Below, in pieces: positions 55,619-64,000 of a DNA stretch of 64,000 nt. The notes beneath the pieces are model-generated. The model searched no databases and was not told the DNA's origin. It saw nothing but the letters and a program-made list of their open reading frames with translations. This stretch comes from Botryosphaeria dothidea. Lineage: Eukaryota > Ascomycota > Dothideomycetes > Botryosphaeriales > Botryosphaeriaceae. The stretch lies in contig WWBZ02000040.1 of the NCBI GenBank assembly GCA_011503125.2, forward strand, positions 620,001-684,000, written 5' to 3'. Position 1 is the stretch's first letter; the number at the start of each line of letters is the position of its first letter. Both the position numbers and the translations under genes were made by a program.

Positions 55619-56962
55619 ATGGACTTGAACAGCGAAATTTTACGTGCTACCCAAAGGATTCTGGCCAGAAGAACAAGCGTTGACATGGCATTTCCGGTAG
55701 TACAGCACTCACCGCAAACTTTATGGCTCGACAAAATTTCCTTCAATGAGCTGCGTGCTGGCGGATACATCGATTTAAGCCCCAGGTTCAACAACGACCT
55801 GAGGATTAATTCTAACCCAATTCATCCACTATTTCACAGGTCACAGTGGATTTACCCCAGCAATGAAGATTTTGCGCTATTGCAACCTTCCTTACAACTT
55901 GCGAGCAAGCTCCTGGTTTCGCTGCGTTTCCTATCATTCTGGCACGCTCTATTGAGATCTCGGCATCATGTCCGAACCGATGGGCTCAGAGCCATGTACG
56001 GACATCATTGCGACCGCATCGACTTGGTTGACCGCGAACTTACCTATCTAGAGAAGGTCAGACTTTGGGAGGCATTTGTCAATCTTACAAACCTTCACAG
56101 ATTCAGATTCGTCGAGGAAGCGACCCTGATCAACGCAGACGCTACTACGGATCTGATCTAGAGCCCCGGATTCTTTCCCTTGACACATAGCTCAATCTCG
56201 AGAATCAGCGATAGGTACCTGCGTCTCCTTCGCCAATACGCCTCTGGTGGAGCACCCACTCGTGGGTGTATACCGAGCCCCACAGACTGGCCAACCGATG
56301 CATCAATAACGCGGGCCTCATTCCACCTTGCAAAGAACCTAGTGCATGAACTATGTCATGTGTTCAACAACGCGGTGAGCGCTTACGATGAGCGACACCT
56401 GCAGGATGAGATCCGAATCAAGATCGAACCGTTTTTCATGGATCAGCGGCGATGTGAGCTTAGCCGAGCATGGGAATCATTCGTCTTTGGTGGACACATT
56501 GACGGAATCGGCGATGGGCTGAACATGCAGTTCGGAATAAGTGTGACCAAGTGGCCGCATCCGTTCAGCCAGGAAGGACAGGAGCGAGCGCCAAGCAGTC
56601 GGCCATACATGACGAGCTATGCAATTCCAATGGCCTGGATAGAAGCTCTGTGGACGAATGACTTCTGGCACCAAGTTGAAAACCGCAGCGGATTCGACTT
56701 TCGCATACCCAAGGTTCTGGGGCTCCGCAAAGCGACCAAAATAGCGTGGACAGCGGAGGACGAGGAGTACGAATGCTTCAGCGACACGGACGACAGCGAA
56801 TTAGCTGAAATGGCCAATGACCAACAAGCGGAAGCATTGGAAAAAAGGATGCGAACACAAATCCGGGAACGGCTCGGTCTGGAAGAGGAGTACGAGGACA
56901 GCGAGGACAGCAGCGTCACACGGAAGGAAGACACGCATGGCGTTATCCGAGACGGCGGATGA
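55619..56962 (+). CDS. HExxH putative zinc metallopeptidase-like protein with in-frame TAG
   Basis: One continuous reading frame of 448 codons, interrupted by a single TAG at 56159-56161. The 5' half (180 codons) includes SFNELRAGGYIDLSPRFNNDLRINSNPIHPLFHRSQWI and ends TLINADATTDLI. After the stop the same frame runs on (SPGFFPLTHSSISRISDRYLRLLRQ). It carries FHLAKNLVHELCHVFNNAVSAYDE, a zinc-binding HExxH (His codons at 56345 and 56357), then DQRRCELSRAWESFVFGGHIDG, whose Glu could be the third ligand. The end is acidic. Similar HExxH hypotheticals are frequent in Pezizomycotina. Either an intron with a weak donor (GTCGAG at 56111) removes the stop, joining in phase with the AG at 56160, or this is a pseudogene. 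Function unproven. Confidence 0.62.
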
Positions 56963-58158
56963 CGCGAATGACGAGCAAGCTGGCAAGGATGACGCCGTGG
57001 ATCTTGTGCTGCGCCACGGCTGACATAAGGTTGCTGCTGGCGGATCGGGGCTGAAGCGATGGAGCGTCAGGGTTCCGGCCGTCGGATCCTTTATGCACAT
57101 GAGAGCGACGAGAGAGATTGGTTGAGCAGGGGTGGAGATGAGGGCAATTTGTGGAGCTGTTGGCCCGGGGGCATCCACGCATGGGCGGGTGTTGCAGTGC
57201 GGCAATGTTCGCAGCTCGCTTTGGAATCGGGTTGAATGCGAGCAAAAGCAAGAGAAGCTGATGCTCGAGCCGGGAGGCGCGGAATGACATGCAGCTCTGG
57301 GACCGGCCGTGCCGCAAAGCCGCGCACGTGACCAAGATCTGCAGACAAACCTCAAGGGAGAGGCGGAACTGGAACCTCACCTCTCCCGTCCCGTCACGCC
57401 GTCTCTCGCTCTCGCCCCCAGAGCGCAGCCAACACGCAACGACGCCGGCCAGGCTGTGCGCCCAGGCATCAGTCAGGATGCAGAGCCAGGGCGAGCACGC
57501 GCCAGGCAAAGGGGTCCGACGGCCGGCCGTGTTCCTCGCACTGTGCAGGAGCGAGTCCGGGTGGCGATGCTGTTGGCTCTTTGTGTGGACGCATCCGTCG
57601 CATTTGTCGCCCTGCCAGCCGCCACGCAACACGCATTGAGGCTTGGAGGCTCGCACAAACGGCGGCTTCGGGGCGGAGGGCTACCGTCAGCGCTACTTTG
57701 GGCAATAGAAGCGGCGATGGCCTTACGCAGGAAGGCACGATGAGGTGATGGGCTTCCATCCCCCGCAGTTTGTTTGATGCTGTCAGGAACCAGCGCTGCC
57801 GGGCCGGCTTGGCTCGCTGCGTAGCGCGTCTCGTGTTGGCTGCCCGTCGTCATGGCTGCTTCCCGCCAAGGCAACCGCTACCGCTGCGGCCACCTTGTTT
57901 CGCGCACGGCAGCAGTCAGCCTGATTACGTAGCTCCTGGGGAGCAGCTCCCTATAATAATAACGCCTCCTTTCTCCTGAACCTCTCCGCTCATCACCCAA
58001 CATCTCTGAACTTTTCTCGAAGCCTGCTTCTGTGCCAAGCTCCCTCTACAGCGCCTCTCACTTCCACATCACCAGAGAGTCAGACTATCCACCCCGGCAA
58101 TTGTCATCCATCATCTGCTGACACACCTACGCAGACAACATTAAGCCAATCTTTCACC
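56963..58158. other. Intergenic, 1.2 kb
   Basis: Contains overlapping open frames on both strands (for example 56943-57656 minus and 57309-57743 plus) with basic, low-complexity products typical of GC-rich non-coding DNA. The right end holds the promoter of the cell-wall protein gene. Confidence 0.5.
57952..57959 (+). promoter_or_regulatory. TATA-like box
   Basis: TATAATAA lies 207 nt upstream of the cell-wall protein ATG and is followed by a pyrimidine-rich leader (CCTCTCCGCTCATCACCC). Strong core promoters of this type are common for abundant secreted proteins. Inference. Confidence 0.4.
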
Positions 58159-58662
58159 ATGCGTTTCACCGCCATTGCTGTCACCGGCCTTGCCTCCCTG
58201 GCTGCTGCCCAGGACGTCGGCTCCCTCGTCTCCTCCATCACGTCCGAGATTGCCAGCGGCGCCACAGCGCTCCCCAGCGATCTCTCAAGCGTCGGCAGCT
58301 CTCTCGCCTCTGATGCCTCTTCCGTCGTCGGCAGCTTGACGTCGGCCGCTGGCACCGCCACCGGTCCTCTCGCTTCCAGCCTCTCTTCCGAGCTGGCTTC
58401 TGTTACCTCCAGCATTGGCTCCGAGGTTTCTTCCGCTACTTCGGCCGCCGGCTCTGCTCTCTCCTCTGCCACCGGCTCTGCAGGCGCTTCCGCTTCCTCG
58501 GCCGCCTCTTCTGCCAGTAGCCGTGCTAGCTCGGCTGCCGGCTCGGCTTCTTCGGCTGCCTCCTCGGCCGCCTCCTCCGCCACCGGTGCCGCCAACGCTG
58601 TCACTGTTCCCGCCATTGGTGGTCTTCTCGGTGGTGCCCTTGCTGTCGTCGGTCTTTTGTAA
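58159..58662 (+). CDS. Ser/Ala-rich GPI-anchored cell-wall protein
   Basis: A single exon encodes 167 residues. MRFTAIAVTGLASLAAA is a signal peptide. The mature chain is almost entirely Ser, Ala, Gly, Thr and Val with SS/AS repeats (for example SSVGSSLASDASSVVGSLTSA and ASSAASSASSRASSAAGSA), expected to be heavily O-mannosylated. The C-terminus ATGAANAVTVPAIGGLLGGALAVVGLL has small residues followed by a hydrophobic tail, a GPI-attachment signal. No Cys pattern of hydrophobins or CFEM is present. Probable role: structural or adhesive wall protein. Antisense frames across it are composition artefacts. Confidence 0.85.
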   Translation: MRFTAIAVTGLASLAAAQDVGSLVSSITSEIASGATALPSDLSSVGSSLASDASSVVGSLTSAAGTATGPLASSLSSELASVTSSIGSEVSSATSAAGSALSSATGSAGASASSAASSASSRASSAAGSASSAASSAASSATGAANAVTVPAIGGLLGGALAVVGLL

Positions 58663-59714
58663 ATATCCATGTATGGCTGATGTCATGCGGTTCTCTTCAT
58701 GGGTCTTTCGATGTTACGGTTTCACGGATGGATGAGCAAACATGTAGCATGACAATGGTGGGCCATTGGCTCTCATGTCAATGCTACATTCAGTCTACGG
58801 ACTCTGTATTACCCACATGCTCTGGCGTATAATCAATACCATAATCACCTGCTACTTTCAATAATTCTCCCTCATGATGTTACTTGCTTCGTGATCATGA
58901 CTTCCTACTCGCATGTATGGACGCACGAATAACGTGACGCATGATCTACATGGATCTGGTGGATCCACCCTGACGGCTTCCCCAATCGCGCAGTAGCCAC
59001 CCGCTGATACGATAGTTAAACGGTGGGGCCACTCTATCACGTCTGGAAATACCGTAGCCGAATACGACATCGCTACTGTCAGGCCAGACAGAGGCCCAGT
59101 CGAAATCAGGAAGTCGAAGCTATCGTAACGATAGCGTCTTCATCGAAAATGCTATGTAATGTATAATTGCGTCTGGATGGCTACTTCCACGCCTCACGAG
59201 ATTGATCGAAATCGGAAGCTGCTAGCCGTCGGCGGCAGCAGCACATCTCTGTATCCTGTAGCTAAGTTTAGCGACTTGGGTCGAGCTGGGAAAGGCTGAA
59301 ACATGTGTTCTGCACAGACTGTCTTTATTGTAGACCTATTGAGGTCTTGCTGCCCGTGGCTGAGAGGGTTCTTTCTGCTATAAGACAATTATACGCACAG
59401 CCCAGAATGTGCGCCCTCAAAAAAAGTGGCTTGGTCGGGGGTAGTGACTTCATTCGTTGACTGGGAAGGTCCTGGCACATAGGCCATTGTAAGAAATCTT
59501 GAGTTGATCCCCAGTTTTAGCACTGTGATCGCCGTCATGACCAAGCTCTTCCCTCGCTATTGTGAATTCTAAAACTGTAGAGCTTGACGAGCTTGTTCGA
59601 TGCTGAGATTTCTATAGTCAAAGGTAGTTTTTGACACAAGAATTCAAGACCTTTGCAAAAAAAGAGCTGAGGCACCAGGGGCTTGATTGGAAGGTATAAA
59701 CACTGCCAAATACC
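58663..59714. other. Intergenic, 1.05 kb
   Basis: Downstream of the cell-wall protein gene. Near-normal AT content, short frames only. Nothing recognisable. Confidence 0.5.
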
Positions 59715-60452
59715 ATGATGATGCCGAAACCCCCTTGTCCAGCACAAAAGACCAAACGTCATAAATCAATCTTCATTCAGTTTTCCGACGAGAACATGTC
59801 ACCCCTCCTAGCTGTATACAAGAGTCACGTTCGCCGCAATGATCCGCCCGCGGAAGAAGACGAAATGGACACGATAGTTGTCGTCACCTACCTCATCGCA
59901 TTCCTTGCCGCCACTGCGCTCACCATCTACATCATCGCCTACTTCAAGCCTCCGCGCCAGTGGCACTGGTACTGTCGGCTGCGCGGGTGGCCAGTCGCGC
60001 CCGACAGCCCTCTGACCAGTCCACCGACTTGGACGTCAACTTCCAATAATGATGATGACGGAAGGAACGATCGTGGCGTCAGCTGGGATTGGAAGAGCTT
60101 CTTGAGCCGAATGCGTCGTGGTCGCGGCCAGGGAGATGCAAGGAAGAGCAGCATCCCCAGCAACGCCATTCGACGTACTGCGGTGTACACCGTGCACCAC
60201 GACCCGGTACCCCTTCATCCGAGCAAAACCGTCAGGGCAGTCGCTTTGCCTGTGATGAATGGTGGGAAGGATAACGAAGGAGCGAATGAGCCGAGCAAGA
60301 AGACTAGGGTCTATGGAGGAGGGAAGCTTCCTTGGGGTCAGACAGATGATGGAACACACGACGGAAACTCAAAGACGCCCCCGCCACAGCAACATCACGC
60401 GAATGGGGCCCAGCAGGATGGGCCGAGAATGGGTGGAGGTGCAATTATCTAG
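59715..60452 (+). CDS. Single-pass membrane protein, orphan
   Basis: Not recognised. The 245-residue frame starts MMMPKPPCPAQK; an internal ATG (MDTIVVVTYLIAFLAATALTIYIIAYF, at 59865) may be the true start, giving 195 residues. One membrane segment is followed by a conserved-looking aromatic/basic patch (KPPRQWHWYCRLRGWPVAPDSPL), then a long polar, Gly/Asn/Lys-rich tail (DWKSFLSRMRRGRGQG, RVYGGGKLPWGQTDDG). The sharp boundary between the membrane part and the disordered part supports a real protein; the N-terminus is uncertain. Confidence 0.55.
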   Translation: MMMPKPPCPAQKTKRHKSIFIQFSDENMSPLLAVYKSHVRRNDPPAEEDEMDTIVVVTYLIAFLAATALTIYIIAYFKPPRQWHWYCRLRGWPVAPDSPLTSPPTWTSTSNNDDDGRNDRGVSWDWKSFLSRMRRGRGQGDARKSSIPSNAIRRTAVYTVHHDPVPLHPSKTVRAVALPVMNGGKDNEGANEPSKKTRVYGGGKLPWGQTDDGTHDGNSKTPPPQQHHANGAQQDGPRMGGGAII

Positions 60453-60742
60453 GCATCTAGATCAACCATGCATCCGGAGCGGATGCCCAGGTGGTGGCGC
60501 TGTTAGAGCAACGGTGATATGCTTTGTGACTTTCGTCGAAAGCAACAGCGTAGGTCCACTGTGAACACAAGGTAGCAAAGAGAGGGAATACAAACGGGCG
60601 ATCATGGAGCAGAGAGGAGACTAAGAAGGGTGTCTCAGCCGGCGCACGCGGACAAACAAATATACATCTGAGGCAGTATAATTTTCTTGAGAGATGCAAC
60701 TTCATAACCTACAAAACATCTATGCCTAACCATTGAGGATAC

Positions 60743-62074
60743 CTACACCAAAGGAGTGGCGGATCCACTTCTTTCATCTGGCGTGAGCGTGGCCGAGCGA
60801 TCACTATCCGTGCTGACAGTGCTCATGGTGCTGGCGCGTTTGGAAAAGGCTGGCATTGCATCGGAGTCCGAGTTAGGGGTCTTGGGCCTCGACACAGAAT
60901 TCGACGGCGTCAAACGAGAGGGCTTCGCGAGTCCACTGGTGGGCTTTTTCTTGCGTCGTTCGGTGTTGGTGGTGCTGCCAGTGGTGCTGTTACTCCACCG
61001 CCTTTCCCTACCAAATTGAGCATCGGCATCGAGCGTGGGTGTGGTGCTTCGTGACGACGAGCGCGAATGAGACCTGTCTCTCATGCGGTCTTTAACAACT
61101 GAAGGGCGGCGCTTCTTGTCTTTGGGGACTTCCAGGTGAGAGGCGGAGTGGGCATGGGCATGGTGGTGATGGTGATGGGTTTTCTCGACGTCTGCACCGC
61201 GGGCTAAGCCTCTCGCATGATTCCAGCCACGCCAACCCGTCCACCACAACCAGCCACCCTCCTGCTTAGCAAGCTCGCGTTCACGCTGTTTGATGCGTCG
61301 GCGCAGCTCGGCACGGCGTTCATTTTCCTTCTCCCAATACTCGGTGCGGTAAATTTCCCAGTTCTGGCGGAAATCGGCAGAGAAGGGCTTGGGCAACAGC
61401 AGCAACTTGACGTAGTCTCCGCCGGGAGCTACATCCTCCTCAAGCAATCCGTGATCGTTGTGGGCAAGGCGGGTGCGCGGGTCCTTCTTATCGGGCTCGA
61501 CGTAGTGATAGCTGCTGCCAGGGGTGGGGAAGAACAGTTGGTACGGGACGAGGAAGCTAAGATGGCTGAGCATTTCGCGCCACCAAGAAGCCTTGATGAG
61601 TACAATCTTGCAATTCATGCTGCGCAGGCCGCGATTGGCGACAGCAACCCAACGGCGCGGCCAGCGCACGCCGCGCTCCCACTGGCCTGTGGCCCAGAAG
61701 AGTACGACGGTGACAATTCCAGAGGTGAACGCCAGCTTCTCGCCCGTATCGACGACCCAGTAAACACTGCCGCCGACGCCAGTGCCGTCCTCGCGAGGGC
61801 GCAGGAACAGGGCATATCCAAAGTAGGCGGTCCACAGTGCGAGCAGGGTCAGCACGAAGGTGTTCTGGCGGCGGCGGGCGCGCAGGGTCAGGTACTGGGC
61901 GCGCAGCGAGGCCTCGAGGATCAGCAGATTGAGATAGATCTGGGGGGGCGACGAGGGCAGCAGGCTCGTGGGGTCGACGGGGCGGACGTCGCGGGCGGCA
62001 GCGGCCACCTGCGGGGCGGTGACAGAGGGCGGCGGAGCGCCCTTGACGATCTGGTCGAGCTTCGACTCGGACAT
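60743..62074 (-). CDS. SPO7: Spo7-like subunit of the Nem1-Spo7 lipin phosphatase
   Basis: A single exon encodes 443 residues from ATG 62074; the 64 upstream in-frame residues are low-complexity and excluded. After a short N-terminus comes the Spo7 signature IYLNLLILEASLRAQYLTLRARRRQNTFVLTLLALWTAYFGYALFLRP (two helices, second spanning the membrane). A second span follows (LAFTSGIVTVVLFWATGQW), then WPRRWVAVANRGLRSMNCKIVLIK and SHLSFLVPYQLFFPTPGSSYHYVE. In yeast, Nem1-Spo7 at the nuclear/ER membrane dephosphorylates the lipin Pah1 and so sets phospholipid versus triacylglycerol synthesis. The C-terminal 150 residues are disordered, with a His-rich run (HHHHHHAHAHSASH) and Ser/Arg stretches absent from yeast Spo7. 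Confidence 0.93.
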   Translation of the reverse strand: MSESKLDQIVKGAPPPSVTAPQVAAAARDVRPVDPTSLLPSSPPQIYLNLLILEASLRAQYLTLRARRRQNTFVLTLLALWTAYFGYALFLRPREDGTGVGGSVYWVVDTGEKLAFTSGIVTVVLFWATGQWERGVRWPRRWVAVANRGLRSMNCKIVLIKASWWREMLSHLSFLVPYQLFFPTPGSSYHYVEPDKKDPRTRLAHNDHGLLEEDVAPGGDYVKLLLLPKPFSADFRQNWEIYRTEYWEKENERRAELRRRIKQRERELAKQEGGWLWWTGWRGWNHARGLARGADVEKTHHHHHHAHAHSASHLEVPKDKKRRPSVVKDRMRDRSHSRSSSRSTTPTLDADAQFGRERRWSNSTTGSTTNTERRKKKPTSGLAKPSRLTPSNSVSRPKTPNSDSDAMPAFSKRASTMSTVSTDSDRSATLTPDERSGSATPLV

Positions 62075-62549
62075 GGCTACTATCGCGGCTGCTTCATGTT
62101 CGTGTCGGCTGGACGGCGACGAAGGGATGGGGGAGAGGGCGGTGGTGTGGTGTTGGCGCAGTCTGTGTACGTGTTGGACGGAGCTCTCTGCCAGCGCGGG
62201 CGGCGGGCGGCAAGCACAGACTGACTCGGCCCATCGCATCGCCGTGTCGCAGCCTGACGGCGTCATTTGTCCGCTCAGCTGCTGTTCTCTCCGCTAACTC
62301 CGCCACCAGACCACTCTCTCACACCCCCGGGTCCCATCTGTTCGTCTCGTCCTCGTCTCGACCCGCCCGATCGCGCGTATTTCTACTGCCTACTCCCGCC
62401 GCATATGCGATCCACCTTCTCGTCCGCTCGCTGCCTTCATCGCGTATCCTCCGAAGTTGCGCTCTCTCTGCCCCACGCCCGCTCTCCGTGTTGCATCTCC
62501 GCTGCTGCCTCCGCTGCTGCCTTATAGCCAGCACCGCAATACTGCCACC
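62075..62549. promoter_or_regulatory. Divergent promoter region, Spo7-like / CLD1-like
   Basis: 475 bp between two divergent start codons of genes that both act in phospholipid metabolism. It contains pyrimidine-rich tracts on the plus strand near the hydrolase start. Shared regulation is a possibility only. Confidence 0.4.
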
Positions 62550-64000
62550 ATGGCCACATCCGCCAACGGCGACGACGAATTTCGCTCCCGCACCCAACAG
62601 AGCCCTCTGGCCTCGCAGCGCGCACGGCAGCAGGGCAGCGTCCCTCCCGGCGCTCCCAATGGCCGAGGCTTCAGCGGGTGGTTCCCGCTCGGCTACAAGG
62701 AAGGCTTCAGTCAATGGGTATGCTCCTCCACAACACCGGTAACCTAACGAGTATACTAAATATCCCCAGTGGGCAGGTCTCTCCCCCGCCGTGACCGAGC
62801 ACAATGTGCTCTCCTTCGTGCCCTATCTCCAGAAGCCTCCCACTCACACTCAGACTGGCTCCGCCCCTCCCTCCACCTCTCCCTCGTCCATGGACATCTC
62901 AGGCAACCCAGCCGATAACGCACAACCAGTCACGACCAATTCCGTCACTGATCCGTATGGTCCACGCCGGTGGAACTCCAATTTGGTCGAGCTTGCAGGG
63001 AAGGAACGTGCCCTCAACGAATTCAGCGTCGAGCGTATCGGAGAAGACGCTGAGAATAACTTGGTCATGTTGCATGGATACGGCGCCGGCCTCGGCTTCT
63101 TCTACAAGAACTTTGAGGGATTGAGTCGTGCCTCCGGCTGGAAGCTTTATGCACTTGATCTCTTGGGCATGGGCCGTAGCAGTCGTCCGCCTTTCAGGAT
63201 CCATGCGAAAGATCGTGAGGGCAAGATTTCTGAAGCAGAGAACTGGTTCATTGATGCGCTTGAAGAGTGGCGCATTAAGAAAGGCATCGACCGCTTCACC
63301 TTGCTTGGTCACAGCCTGGGAGGCTACATGGCTGTCGCATATGCTTTAAAGTATCCTGGCCACCTGAACAAGTTGATTCTGGCGAGCCCAGTCGGCATTC
63401 CGGAGGACCCCTACGCTGTGAACTCTGACATGCCAGAGCCCTCTGACTCCACTATGGGTAACGAGTTCACTCAGGATCAGGAGAATACGACCCAGGGCTC
63501 CAACCCGTCGACAGTCAACGTGGGCGACAATAATAATTTCTTGAATGCACGCTCGAAAGCAGGTCCGCAGGAGAACGGTAAGCCCGTGAGAAGGCAACTG
63601 CCAAAGTGGCTGACGTATCTGTGGGATGCCAACTTCAGCCCATTCTCGTTCGTACGATGGTCAGGGCCACTCGGACCACGTCTGGTATCCGGGTGGACCT
63701 CGCGCAGGTTCTCGCATCTGCCCCCTGAAGAATCGCAAGCACTGCATGACTACTCTTACTCTCTTTTCCGACAAAGAGGGAGCGGCGAATATGCGCTCGC
63801 ATATGTCCTAGCTCCAGGAGCTTTTGCCCGTAGCCCCTTGATTCGCAGGATTCACGGTGTCGGCAGGCAGCTCCTCGGTCCACACGCTGGACCGCTGCCC
63901 GACGATGACAATGCAAGCGCCAAAGCGAACAACAAGAAGCGAGAGAACGGCCTCCCTGTAGTGTTCATGTACGGGGAGAACGACTGGATGGATGTTGCTG
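62550..64000 (+). CDS. CLD1/ABHD4-5-like alpha/beta hydrolase, probable cardiolipin or phospholipid acylhydrolase (3' end beyond window)
   Basis: Exons 62550-62717 and 62770 to the edge; the 52-nt intron joins SQW to WAGLSPAVTEHNVLSFVPYL. About 466 residues are visible. Oxyanion-hole motif MLHGYGAGLGFFYKNF is near residue 155, YALDLLGMGRSSRPPF near 185, and the nucleophile elbow LLGHSLGGYMAVAYALKYP near 240, where the Ser is the catalytic nucleophile. VVFMYGENDWMD near the edge should carry the acid Asp; the catalytic His lies beyond the window. In yeast, Cld1 deacylates mitochondrial cardiolipin for remodelling. The Ser/Asn-rich insert (about 295-330) is typical of filamentous fungi. Divergent from the Spo7-like gene. 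Confidence 0.9.

Noticed and set aside
56943..57656. 237-codon minus-strand frame and overlapping plus-strand frames
   Set aside because: Mutually overlapping, Arg/Ser/Cys/His-rich, no motif, no plausible promoter or introns.
61217..62224. 335-codon plus-strand open frame
   Set aside because: Antisense to the Spo7-like gene; no domain.
1..64000. Search for tRNA, rRNA, CRISPR arrays, riboswitches, PKS/NRPS core genes and bacterial-type operons
   Set aside because: Nothing convincing was seen by eye. CRISPR and operons are not expected in a fungal nuclear genome; tRNA absence should be confirmed with a dedicated scan.

Overview
The window is nuclear DNA of a filamentous ascomycete (Pezizomycotina). 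The evidence is the many short spliceosomal introns (about 45-160 nt, GT donors, CTAAC or CTGAC branch sites, AG acceptors), fungus-specific families (CFEM-PTH11 receptor, heme-thiolate peroxygenase, bZIP-DUF3425, Spo7, CSC1, Nnf1), and a LINE island that carries the C-to-T/G-to-A damage of repeat-induced point mutation (RIP). A Dothideomycetes placement is a guess from gene style only. No tRNA, rRNA, CRISPR array or PKS/NRPS core gene was seen.

Layout. 1-9.7 kb: a coiled-coil protein cut by the left edge (minus), 6-phosphogluconolactonase (minus), a DUF5321-like mitochondrial membrane protein (plus) and a SET-domain protein (minus). 10.3-18.9 kb: a secreted GMC oxidoreductase (minus), a CFEM-domain PTH11-type receptor (minus) and a secreted heme-thiolate peroxygenase (plus). 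21.5-29.5 kb: a seven-knuckle CCHC protein (minus), a small membrane protein (minus), kinetochore Nnf1 (plus), sulfite oxidase (plus) and an F-box-like protein (minus). 31.4-38.6 kb: a conserved fungal coiled-coil protein (plus), a bZIP-DUF3425 regulator (minus), RidA (minus), an FMN-dependent 2-hydroxyacid dehydrogenase (plus) and the C-terminal stump of an MFS transporter (minus).

38.59-46.94 kb is a retrotransposon island built from several Tad1-like LINE pieces in both orientations, with different RIP loads. It abuts and truncates the MFS gene. 47.2-64.0 kb returns to gene-dense, mostly housekeeping DNA: a BTB protein, a CSC1-type channel, a basic orphan protein and a TatD nuclease (all minus), a membrane-anchored Ser-rich protein, an HExxH protein with an in-frame stop, a Ser/Ala-rich cell-wall protein and an orphan membrane protein (all plus), Spo7 (minus), and a CLD1-like alpha/beta hydrolase cut by the right edge (plus).

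Two groups may act together. The secreted GMC oxidase and the peroxygenase flank a surface receptor and could form an H2O2 producer/consumer pair. RidA and the FMN dehydrogenase share a 351-bp divergent promoter beside a bZIP gene and the MFS remnant, which looks like a small catabolic module broken by the LINE island. Exon coordinates were derived by hand from splice signals and frame phase. Every multi-exon gene given with exons closes in phase.
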